DNA of 7,481 nt, taken from assembly GCA_003517725.1 (NCBI GenBank), contig DOZZ01000120.1, forward strand, positions 1-7,481, written 5' to 3'. Shown piece by piece: positions 1-5,744 of the stretch (positions are counted from its first letter, which is position 1; each line of letters opens with the position of its first letter). Source of the DNA: Bryobacterales bacterium (GTDB taxonomy: Bacteria > Acidobacteriota > Terriglobia > Bryobacterales > Bryobacteraceae). The translations under genes were made by a program, and so were the position numbers. Below the pieces are notes generated by a model that saw only the letters and a list, made by a program, of their open reading frames with translations, ran no database searches and was not told the origin of the DNA.

Positions 1-65
1 ATGGGAGCTTGCGCGGAAGTGAGGCCGCACCCCAGAAGCAGCACGGCAAAAACGCGGCGTAGCAT
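1..65 (-). CDS. N-terminus of an exported protein (partial, runs off the left edge)
   Basis: An ATG at 65-63 opens a frame that stays open to the window edge, giving 21 residues. They form a typical export signal: positive start (M-L-R-R), hydrophobic core (VFAVLLLG), then a small-residue tail ending S-A-Q-A-P. Signal peptidase I could cut after A-Q-A at residue 20. The core also contains L-L-G-C, so a lipoprotein with an unusually early Cys13 is possible. The start lies 8 bases after the stop of the truncated 3D gene on the same strand, so the two are probably co-transcribed; a weak AGAAG sits 6 bases upstream. The mature protein is outside the window, so no function can be given. Confidence 0.55.
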   Translation of the reverse strand, partial: MLRRVFAVLLLGCGLTSAQAP

Positions 66-73
66 GGAAACTT

Positions 74-307
74 CTATTCTAGCGAGGTTCGCGCGCCGCC
101 GCTGCGGATGCGCGAGCCAAGGGGCAGCACCGCGGGGTCGGCGGCGACAATGCCCCGATGAGCCACGGTGCCGGACGCGGTGGGCTGGGCGTCGCGGGAA
201 AAGGCTGTCGCCTGCATGCGCATGACGCGCCTCCCGTGCCGGCCCCGGGCAGCAGGCAGCGTCTGAAAAGTCAGCAACAACAGAGCGGCGAGGAGCAGCA
301 ACCGCAT
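74..307 (-). CDS. Truncated 3D-domain protein (probable gene remnant)
   Basis: This frame encodes 77 residues. Residues 1-20 are a signal peptide (MRLLLLAALLLL...). Residues 31-68 match the first half of the 3D domain (named for three conserved aspartates; found in MltA-like and Rpf/YabE-type cell-wall enzymes): M-Q-A-T-A-F-S, then T-A-S-G-T, then G-I-V-A-A-D-P and L-P-L-G-S-R-I-R. Only the first aspartate (Asp57) is present. After R68 the family normally continues for about 35 residues carrying the other two aspartates; here nine unrelated residues lead to a TAG. The other two frames downstream do not restore the domain: one stops at once and the other runs into the next gene. I infer loss of the 3' half by deletion, so wall-cleaving activity is unlikely. 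The start is 11 bases after the GlcG-like gene's stop, with no clear Shine-Dalgarno, suggesting reliance on upstream translation. Confidence 0.6.
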   Translation of the reverse strand: MRLLLLAALLLLTFQTLPAARGRHGRRVMRMQATAFSRDAQPTASGTVAHRGIVAADPAVLPLGSRIRSGGARTSLE

Positions 308-318
308 GGAACTTGAGA

Positions 319-714
319 CTAGACGAAGGCCGCGACGCCCGCTTCGGCCACGGTCTGGTCCTGTTTGCCCGAGCCGCCGCTGACGCCGATTGCGCCCACT
401 ACTTCGCCGTCGCGCTTCAGCGGGATGCCGCCGGCGAAGATCATGACCCGCCCGTGGTTGGAGGCGTGAATGCCGAAGAACTGGTCGCCCGGCTGGCTGT
501 GTTCCGCCAGGTCTTTGGTGGCGATGTCGAAGGCGCGCGAGGTCCAGGCCTTGTTGATCGAAATATCGATGCTGCCGATCCAGGCCCGGTCCATGCGCGC
601 ATGTGCCACCAGGTTGCCGCCGCGGTCCACCACCGCGATGTTCATGGGTTGCCCGATCTCCAGCGCCTTCTGTTCGGCGGCGGCAATCGCTTTGCGTGCT
701 TCGGCGAGTGTCAT
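319..714 (-). CDS. GlcG/HbpS family protein (DUF336, heme-binding-like)
   Basis: The 131-residue product matches the GlcG/HbpS fold (PF03928) over its whole length. Signature stretches are M-N-I-A-V-V-D-R-G-G-N-L at 24-35, M-D-R-A near 41-44, the I-S-I-N-K-A-W-T-S segment at 51-59, F-A-G-G-I-P-L at 93-99 and G-A-I-G-V-S-G-G at 108-114, followed by the usual D-x-x-V-A-E-A-G end. Family members bind small ligands; HbpS of Streptomyces binds heme, while GlcG of the glycolate operon has no settled role. There is no signal peptide, so it is probably cytoplasmic. No glycolate-oxidase gene is nearby, so a glc role is not supported. The ATG at 714 is backed by AAGGAG eight bases upstream and by a promoter just beyond. 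It appears to head a small operon with the truncated 3D gene and the exported protein downstream. Confidence 0.85.
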   Translation of the reverse strand: MTLAEARKAIAAAEQKALEIGQPMNIAVVDRGGNLVAHARMDRAWIGSIDISINKAWTSRAFDIATKDLAEHSQPGDQFFGIHASNHGRVMIFAGGIPLKRDGEVVGAIGVSGGSGKQDQTVAEAGVAAFV

Positions 715-722
715 CTTGATTG

Positions 723-728
723 CTCCTT
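723..728 (-). promoter_or_regulatory. Ribosome binding site of the GlcG-like gene
   Basis: AAGGAG on the minus strand lies eight bases before the ATG at 714. It fixes the start codon. The fdx, argS and 3D-remnant starts have no comparable site. Confidence 0.75.
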
Positions 729-743
729 ATTGCGTAGTGTATA

Positions 744-772
744 AGTATGCCGCGATGTCTGTAGGTTGTCAG
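744..772 (-). promoter_or_regulatory. Putative sigma70-type promoter of the GlcG-like gene
   Basis: Reading the minus strand, CTGACA (772-767, 5 of 6 matches to the -35 consensus) is followed by a 17-base spacer and CATACT (749-744, 4 of 6 matches to the -10 consensus). Transcription would start near 737, giving a leader of about 22 bases that contains the ribosome binding site. An overlapping TATACA just downstream is an alternative -10. Read by eye only. Confidence 0.45.
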
Positions 773-957
773 ATTAGATGAAAAGGCTGGTGTTGATTTC
801 AAAGCCGGAACCGCTGGTCAATTGTCACAGTTCGACGTAGAAGGTCTGGCTAAGAGCACTATTGGGGCCGGAAGATGAGATCTCGCCTGCGCGTGGGCGA
901 TCCGTGTTCTCTTCCCCCTGGCGCCAAGGCCCTTCGGATCTATAACCTGCCCTACAC

Positions 958-1353
958 TCAGTGCGCGCTCTTCGATTTCGGTATCGCGTCGCCCAGGTTC
1001 ATGGAGTGGCCGCCTTCGCTGATGTAGTTGCGATTCCAGGCCGGAATTTCGAGCACCACGTCGCCCTTGACGATGCACTGGCAGCCCAGCCGTGAGTTGA
1101 GCTGCACGTCCGCCGCGGTCTCCACGCGATCGGCTTCGTCGTCTTCCATCTCCGAGAGATTCTGCGCTCCGGATTTCACCACCACGTGGCAGGTGGTGCA
1201 GGCGTTGTTGCCGCCGCAGGCATGTTCCAGGTTGAACCCAAAATTGAGCGCGACGTCCAGCGCGGATTCCGGCAGCCCGTGCTCGCGGTAAGGCAGTTTT
1301 CCGTGCTCGAACTCGAACGTAGCGTTCTCCGGAAGAAAGGTAACCTTGGGCAC
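958..1353 (-). CDS. fdx: [2Fe-2S] ferredoxin, ISC/Fdx type
   Basis: This is an adrenodoxin/ISC-type plant-fold ferredoxin that carries single electrons, probably to Fe-S cluster assembly or another cytoplasmic acceptor. Cluster ligands are Cys46, Cys52, Cys55 and Cys91 (H-A-C-G-G-N-N-A-C-T-T-C-H, then R-L-G-C-Q-C). The spacing x5/x2/x35 is the same as in E. coli Fdx. The acidic segment E-M-E-D-D-E-A-D (68-75) is the usual partner-binding helix, and V-V-L-E-I-P (99-104) is the conserved end of the fold. A tail of about 20 residues follows. I chose GTG at 1353 because it gives the family start M-P-K-V-T-F-L-P and sits exactly where transcription would begin from TATAAT at 1365-1360. An in-frame GTG at 1374 would add seven residues but would overlap that box. 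No isc/suf genes are adjacent. It is divergent from argS. Confidence 0.88.
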   Translation of the reverse strand: MPKVTFLPENATFEFEHGKLPYREHGLPESALDVALNFGFNLEHACGGNNACTTCHVVVKSGAQNLSEMEDDEADRVETAADVQLNSRLGCQCIVKGDVVLEIPAWNRNYISEGGHSMNLGDAIPKSKSAH

Positions 1354-1359
1354 ATCAAC

Positions 1360-1390
1360 ATTATAGCGGGACACGTGCTCACGCTATACT
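1360..1390. promoter_or_regulatory. Divergent fdx/argS promoter region with mirrored -10 boxes
   Basis: An inverted repeat, TATAGCG (1362-1368) and CGCTATA (1382-1388), surrounds a 13-base centre containing CACGTG. Each arm carries a -10-like box facing outward: TATAAT on the minus strand (1365-1360) toward fdx, and TATACT on the plus strand (1385-1390) toward argS. A 17-base spacer would put each -35 on the other promoter's -10 (TATAGC), a poor match to TTGACA, so simultaneous use looks unlikely. The fdx GTG starts seven bases after its box. The argS GTG starts twelve bases after its box. Neither has a Shine-Dalgarno. Confidence 0.5.
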
Positions 1391-1401
1391 TTGTGCTTCC
1401 C

Positions 1402-3351
1402 GTGTTTCATCGATTCGAACTCAACCTCCAACAGGCGTTTAGCCAATTCCTGGCCGCGCGTTACGGCCTGGATCTGCCGGTCGTGATCGAGCAGCCCAAG
1501 CAGCCCGAATTCGGCGAGCTGGCCGTGCCGCTGGCCTTCCAACTGGCGCGCCAGCTTAGGCAAGCGCCAAAGAAGATCGCCGCGGAGTTAATTGAGGGCA
1601 TCGGCTCAATCGACGGCGTGGCAGCCATGGAAATCGCGGGTAACGGCTACATCAATATTCGTCTCGACCGGGGCGCGTACGGCCAGGCCCTGTTGCGCGC
1701 CGAGCCCGAGACGTCCGCCGGCGCCGGCGGTAAGATCGTCGTCGAGCACACCAATATCAATCCCAATAAAGCCGCGCACATCGGGCATCTGCGCAACGCC
1801 GTGCTGGGCGACACCTTCGTGCGCATGTTACGCTCGCGTGGCCGTAATGTCGAAGTGCAGAATTACATCGACAACACCGGCGTGCAGGTGGCCGACGTAG
1901 TCGCGGGCTTCCATTTTCTGGAGCGCAAAACGCCGTCCGAAGTGCGCGAGCTGGCGGCCCGCGCCGAGCCCCGCTTCGATTACGTGTGCTGGGACCTGTA
2001 TGCCCGCACCGCGCAGCATCTGAACCAGAATCCGGATTTGGGCTGGCGTTCGGAGACGCTGCATGCCATTGAGGCGGGCCACGGCGAGCTGGCCGAGATG
2101 GGCGCGGTGGTAGCGGGCGCCATCGTCGAGCATCATCTCGACACCATGCTGCGGCTGGGCATCGAATACGACGTGCTGCCGCGCGAAAGCGAGATTCTGC
2201 ACCTGCAATTCTGGGCCGCGGCGTTCGAGCAGTTGCGGCACACTGGCGCCGTGCATCTGGAGACGCAAGGCAAGAACGCGGGCTGCTGGGTGATGCCGGC
2301 GGCGGCCTTTTCGGCGGGCAGCGAGGTAGATGACAGCAAGGTGATCGTGCGCTCGAACGGCACCGTCACGTATGTCGGCAAGGACATCGCCTACCAACTG
2401 TGGAAGTTCGGCCTGCTAGGCAAGGACTTCTACTATCGCCCGCTGCGCCAGTATCCCGACGGCCATCGCGTGTGGCAATCGACGGACCAGCCGCAGGTCG
2501 AGCCCGCGCCGGCCTTTGGCAACGCCGTGCGCGTTTACAACGTAATCGACGCGCGACAGTCGTATCTGCAGGACGTGGTGGTCGCGGGTTTAAAAGCGTT
2601 GGGCGCGGTGCGGCAGGCCGAAGCGTCGATTCACTTCTCCTACGAGATGGTGGCGCTCTCGCCGCGCTGTTGCGCGGATCTGGGCATCGAACTGAGCGAG
2701 GAGGACCGGCGCCGCCCGTATATCGAGGTCTCGGGCCGCAAGGGGCTGGGCGTCAAAGCCGACGACCTGATCGACCAGTTGATCGCGACGGCGCTGCGCG
2801 AAGTGGATTCGCGCCATCCCGAAGATCCCGAGCAGACCCGGCGCCGCGTCGCGACCCAGATCGCGGTGGGCGCCCTGCGCTACTTCCTGTTGAAGTTCAC
2901 GCGGCCCACCGTGATCGCCTTCGATTTCCAGGAGGCCCTCAGCTTTGAGGGCGAAACCGGCCCGTACGTGCAGTACGCGGCGGTCCGCGCGCGCAGTATC
3001 GGGCGAAAGCTGGAGGCGCGCGGCGCAACGCTGCCGGACTTTGCCAACGAGTTAACGCGCGAGGCGCTGGCGCGCCAGCTGCAGGCCGAAGACTTCTGGC
3101 AGATGCTGCTGGCGGCCTCCAAAGCCGACTCGGCCATCGAGCGCGCGGTGGCGGCGGGTGAGCCGGCCAACGTGTCGCGCTACGCTTTCACGCTGGCCCA
3201 AGCCTTCAACAACTTCTATCACCAGTACCCGATCCTGAGCGAAACGGATCGCGAGAAAAAGGTCTTTCTGCTGTGGATGACCGACTTTTTCCGGGCGCAA
3301 CTCGAGCGCGTGCTGGGCGTGCTGGGCATCGAAGTGCCGGAATTCATGTAG
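1402..3351 (+). CDS. argS: Arginine--tRNA ligase (class I)
   Basis: The enzyme charges tRNA-Arg with arginine in the cytoplasm. The 649-residue product has the usual layout: N-terminal tRNA-recognition domain (about 1-95; F-G-E-L-A-V-P-L-A at 37-45), Rossmann catalytic domain with N-P-N-K-A-A-H-I-G-H-L-R-N (HIGH at 126-129), the G-E-T-G-P-Y-V-Q-Y-A segment near 516-525, and a C-terminal DALR anticodon-binding domain with F-N-N-F-Y-H-Q-Y-P. The canonical KMSKS is absent; at 444-452 there is S-G-R-K-G-L-G-V-K, a variant I recall from other bacterial ArgRS. The frame stays open far upstream, antisense to fdx, but that part is a shadow. The start is GTG at 1402 (M-F-H-R-F-E-L), because GTG at 1393 lies too close to the -10 box. 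It converges on the TIGR03437 gene with a 6-bp gap and no clear terminator. Confidence 0.95.
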   Translation: MFHRFELNLQQAFSQFLAARYGLDLPVVIEQPKQPEFGELAVPLAFQLARQLRQAPKKIAAELIEGIGSIDGVAAMEIAGNGYINIRLDRGAYGQALLRAEPETSAGAGGKIVVEHTNINPNKAAHIGHLRNAVLGDTFVRMLRSRGRNVEVQNYIDNTGVQVADVVAGFHFLERKTPSEVRELAARAEPRFDYVCWDLYARTAQHLNQNPDLGWRSETLHAIEAGHGELAEMGAVVAGAIVEHHLDTMLRLGIEYDVLPRESEILHLQFWAAAFEQLRHTGAVHLETQGKNAGCWVMPAAAFSAGSEVDDSKVIVRSNGTVTYVGKDIAYQLWKFGLLGKDFYYRPLRQYPDGHRVWQSTDQPQVEPAPAFGNAVRVYNVIDARQSYLQDVVVAGLKALGAVRQAEASIHFSYEMVALSPRCCADLGIELSEEDRRRPYIEVSGRKGLGVKADDLIDQLIATALREVDSRHPEDPEQTRRRVATQIAVGALRYFLLKFTRPTVIAFDFQEALSFEGETGPYVQYAAVRARSIGRKLEARGATLPDFANELTREALARQLQAEDFWQMLLAASKADSAIERAVAAGEPANVSRYAFTLAQAFNNFYHQYPILSETDREKKVFLLWMTDFFRAQLERVLGVLGIEVPEFM

Positions 3352-3357
3352 CCGGCT

Positions 3358-4704
3358 CTAGTTCTGCACGGTCACGAAACAGCAGCCGCTGCTGCCGGGC
3401 AAGGACACGCCGCCCGCCGTGCCCGCCACCGGCAGATCCCCGCTCGGCGCCGACGCCGGCAACGTCACGTTGATTTGATAGAGCGCCGCGTAAGGTGCGA
3501 TCAGCCCGCCGACGGCAGCCGCCGGGACGCCCCCGACGGTGATCACGGGGTTCGTGACGAAAGGCAAAAAGACTGGCGTGGGCTGGCCCGCCGGGGCGGC
3601 CGGATTAGTCGGACCAAAGCCATTACCGTAAAGCACGATGGTCTCGCCGGCTTTGGCCGGAGTCGTGAAATTCGGCGGCGTGCCCGGGAACAGGCCCACC
3701 GGACCAATCAGCGTGCCGTCGGCGTGGGTCGCGGCCAGATACTTGCCGTTAAATGTGAAGAAGGCGGGCGCCACCGCCTGCAGCATGACCATCGCGATAT
3801 TGCTGGCTTGCCCGTTCACGGTCACCTGCACCGGCACCGTGCCGAAAGCGGTATCGGGCGGCGCGATCACGTTGACCTGCCCCGGGCTGACGTATTCGAC
3901 ATAAGCTGCCTTGCCATCAATGGTCACGCTGGTTCCGTCGAGCGCCAGGGGCAGCCCATAGGCCAGATCCGCCGCGCTCCAGGTGCGCCCGGGACTGGTG
4001 GTCGACAGGTTACTGCCGTAGATCGAGACATACGCGTTGGGCCCAATAGCGGGCGTGCCGCTGGCGGTGTTCAGCACGCCCCCCGTGCCGATCGACGGCG
4101 CCTGCCCGGTCTGCGGGACAAGCGTGAAGCCGGCGGTGTGGATGTGCTTGCCGAATTGCGTATCGGCGGTGGTGGGGGAGGCATTGACCGCCACATAGAA
4201 GGTCACATTCCCGGCGTTGGTGGCCGGCGGCGTCCAGTCAAAATGCCACACGCCCGTCGGATTGACGGGCAGAGCAAAGGCGGTGTGTTCCAGAAACTGC
4301 ACCGGTTCACTCGCCGGACAGCCACTGGCGGGTTTGATGAATCCGTCTGGGAGGTCGCACAGCACGAGCGTCGGATGCACGCTATCGGTGGCGGTCAGGT
4401 CGCCGGCCTGGCCATTTTGCGGATCGCTGTTGAGCCGCGCGGTCAACTGGAAGCCGTAGTCGAGCGCGGTGGGGTCGCTGGCGGTGAGGGTGACGTGCTG
4501 CGTGGCGCCGGGCGTGTAGGTGAAGCCGTTGGGGAAGGTCAGCGTGATGGCGCTGGAGTTGGGAATGAGAGTACCGCTGTGGCAGCCCGAATCGAGACAC
4601 GTCCGATCGCCGGGCGCGCCGGTGCGCCGCGGCTCCGGACCCGTGGCATAGGCCAGGGCCAGGGCCGGCAGTAAAAACAGGAAGCAGAGCGTGCGGAGAA
4701 TCAT
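3358..4704 (-). CDS. Secreted Reeler/choice-of-anchor-like protein with TIGR03437 C-terminal domain
   Basis: This 448-residue exported protein starts at ATG 4704 with a clear signal peptide (MILRTLCFLFLLPALALA, cut near 18/19). Residues about 26-197 resemble the Reeler-like choice-of-anchor domain of Acidobacteria: T-G-A-P-G-D-R-T-C, then S-G-C-H-S-G, a Y-G-F-Q-L-T-A-R-L strand, F-D-W-T-P-P and V-T-F-Y-V-A-V-N. Residues about 205-447 are the TIGR03437 domain: G-V-L-N-T-A-S, V-S-I-Y-G-S-N-L, Y-V-S-P-G-Q-V-N-V-I-A-P, E-T-I-V-L-Y-G-N-G-F-G-P-T and Y-Q-I-N-V-T-L-P. This beta-rich domain is abundant in Solibacter-type genomes and has no assigned function. Cys36, Cys41 and His42 form a CX4CH pattern, a possible but unproven heme site; an unusual Cys441-Cys442 pair sits near the end. 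An open frame continues upstream through mutY, but that part is a shadow. It lies 56 bp downstream of mutY. Confidence 0.85.
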   Translation of the reverse strand: MILRTLCFLFLLPALALAYATGPEPRRTGAPGDRTCLDSGCHSGTLIPNSSAITLTFPNGFTYTPGATQHVTLTASDPTALDYGFQLTARLNSDPQNGQAGDLTATDSVHPTLVLCDLPDGFIKPASGCPASEPVQFLEHTAFALPVNPTGVWHFDWTPPATNAGNVTFYVAVNASPTTADTQFGKHIHTAGFTLVPQTGQAPSIGTGGVLNTASGTPAIGPNAYVSIYGSNLSTTSPGRTWSAADLAYGLPLALDGTSVTIDGKAAYVEYVSPGQVNVIAPPDTAFGTVPVQVTVNGQASNIAMVMLQAVAPAFFTFNGKYLAATHADGTLIGPVGLFPGTPPNFTTPAKAGETIVLYGNGFGPTNPAAPAGQPTPVFLPFVTNPVITVGGVPAAAVGGLIAPYAALYQINVTLPASAPSGDLPVAGTAGGVSLPGSSGCCFVTVQN

Positions 4705-4760
4705 GGAGGTCCCTGAGGTCGTTGCTTTATTCAACGCGCAAACAGCGCCGGAAGTTACGG

Positions 4761-5744
4761 TTAGTTGATGCAGGCCAGCGCCTTGCGCGTAAGCGTAGTG
4801 AGCGGCAGCCGGGCGGCTTCGTCTGCCGCAATCCAGCGGTACCCGCGCGGCGCGCGCACCGGCCCGCAGCGCAGCACGGTCACTCGAAAGAGCTGGTTCA
4901 CGATAGCGTGGCGCACCCGGGCGACCGGCTCGAGCGGCGTGGCGGCCGGCAATCGGGCGGGCTCCGGCAGTTCCCAGAATCCGGCGAGGCGCGGCTCGCC
5001 GGCGGCGCGCTGGCCCAGCAGCACATAGCCCGGCTTGCACGCCACCACCACCTGTACATCGACCGCCCGCGGCTTGGCGGCGCCAAGCTTCACCGGCAAC
5101 TGCGCCTGCGTCCCAGCGGCCCGCGCCCGGCACACGCCGGACAAGGGACAGGCCGTGCATAAAGGCGCGCGCGGCAGGCACACGGTGGCGCCCAATTCCA
5201 TCAGAGCCTGGTTGAAAGTACCGGGCTGGGCTGCCTCCAGCCAGCTGTCGGCAATCGCCTGGAAGCGCCGCCTCGTCACGCCGGCCCCGGTATCGGAGGC
5301 ATCGTTAGTCACCCGCGCGATCACGCGCAGCACGTTGCCGTCAACCGCCGCGTGGGCTGCGTCGAAGGCAATGCTGGCCACGGCCGCCGCGGTATAGCCG
5401 CCGATGCCCGGCAGCGCGCGCAACTCGGCGTAGGTCCCGGGGAAAGCCGGAGCGGCGCCGATGGCTTGCGCGGCCAGCTGCAAGCGCCGCGCCCGCCAGT
5501 AATAGCCGAGGCCGCTCCACAGCGCCAGCACCTCGCTTTCGGCGGCCTGAGCCAGCGCTTGCGGCGTGGGGAAGCGCCGCAGGAATTTCTCGTAGTAAGG
5601 GATCACGGCCCGCACCCGCGTCTGCTGCAGCATGATCTCGGAGACCAGAATGCGCCACGGGTCGCGCGTGCGGCGCCACGGCAGATCGCGCCGCGCGCCG
5701 GCATACCAGGCCAGCAGCGGTGGGGCGATAAGAAGCGGCTTCAG
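4761..5744 (-). CDS. mutY: A/G-specific adenine glycosylase MutY (probable CTG start)
   Basis: MutY removes adenine mispaired with 8-oxoguanine, starting base-excision repair. The 327-residue frame has the N-terminal L-P-W-R-R-T-R-D-P-W-R-I-L segment, S-E-I-M-L-Q-Q-T-R-V with catalytic Glu36, the helix-hairpin-helix L-P-G-I-G-G-Y-T-A at 111-119, V-D-G-N-V with catalytic Asp135, a [4Fe-4S] motif Cys189-x6-Cys196-x2-Cys199-x5-Cys205, and a C-terminal NUDIX-like 8-oxoG reader with L-A-G-F-W-E-L-P. The first ATG (5633) encodes residue 38, after Glu36, so it cannot be the true start. No ATG, GTG or TTG occurs in frame between it and the upstream stop at 5820-5822. CTG at 5744 overlaps the S24 gene's TGA (CTGA) and has AGGTG eight bases upstream, so coupled translation is likely. 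CTG at 5717 or 5714 cannot be excluded. In the reader domain the FSH loop reads I-V-N after R-H-A. Confidence 0.93.
   Translation of the reverse strand: MKPLLIAPPLLAWYAGARRDLPWRRTRDPWRILVSEIMLQQTRVRAVIPYYEKFLRRFPTPQALAQAAESEVLALWSGLGYYWRARRLQLAAQAIGAAPAFPGTYAELRALPGIGGYTAAAVASIAFDAAHAAVDGNVLRVIARVTNDASDTGAGVTRRRFQAIADSWLEAAQPGTFNQALMELGATVCLPRAPLCTACPLSGVCRARAAGTQAQLPVKLGAAKPRAVDVQVVVACKPGYVLLGQRAAGEPRLAGFWELPEPARLPAATPLEPVARVRHAIVNQLFRVTVLRCGPVRAPRGYRWIAADEAARLPLTTLTRKALACIN

Larger units (their letters stand above)
715..957. other. Intergenic region between fdx and the GlcG-like gene
   Basis: This 243-bp gap separates the fdx stop from the GlcG-like start, both genes being on the minus strand. 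Its fdx-distal end carries the promoter and ribosome binding site of the GlcG-like gene. The fdx-proximal part shows one small hairpin (TCGCC at 883-887 pairing with GGCGA at 896-900, 8-base loop) without a T-run, so it is not a convincing terminator. I see no gene or RNA family in the remainder. Confidence 0.5.

Noticed and set aside
319..714. Assignment to a glycolate (glc) operon
   Set aside because: No glcD/E/F or regulator is nearby. The GlcG/HbpS family is widespread and the name alone does not support the pathway.
1186..1401. Upstream extension of the argS frame to an ATG at 1186
   Set aside because: This stretch is antisense to fdx. ArgRS similarity begins at about 1402, and the extension would give 72 extra residues unlike the family.
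2400..2948. 182-codon plus-strand frame inside argS
   Set aside because: It is an Arg/Gly/Ala-rich overlapping frame without similarity, inside a conserved synthetase.
3336..3356. Hairpin GCCGG/CCGGC across the argS stop as a terminator
   Set aside because: The stem is only 5 bp with an 11-base loop and no T-run on either strand.
3475..4674. 399-codon plus-strand open frame
   Set aside because: It lies wholly antisense to the TIGR03437 protein, is rich in Arg/Gly/His without domains, and is a usual high-GC shadow.
4705..5181. N-terminal extension of the TIGR03437 frame to give 607 residues
   Set aside because: The extension overlaps mutY in another frame, while a clear signal peptide begins at ATG 4704.
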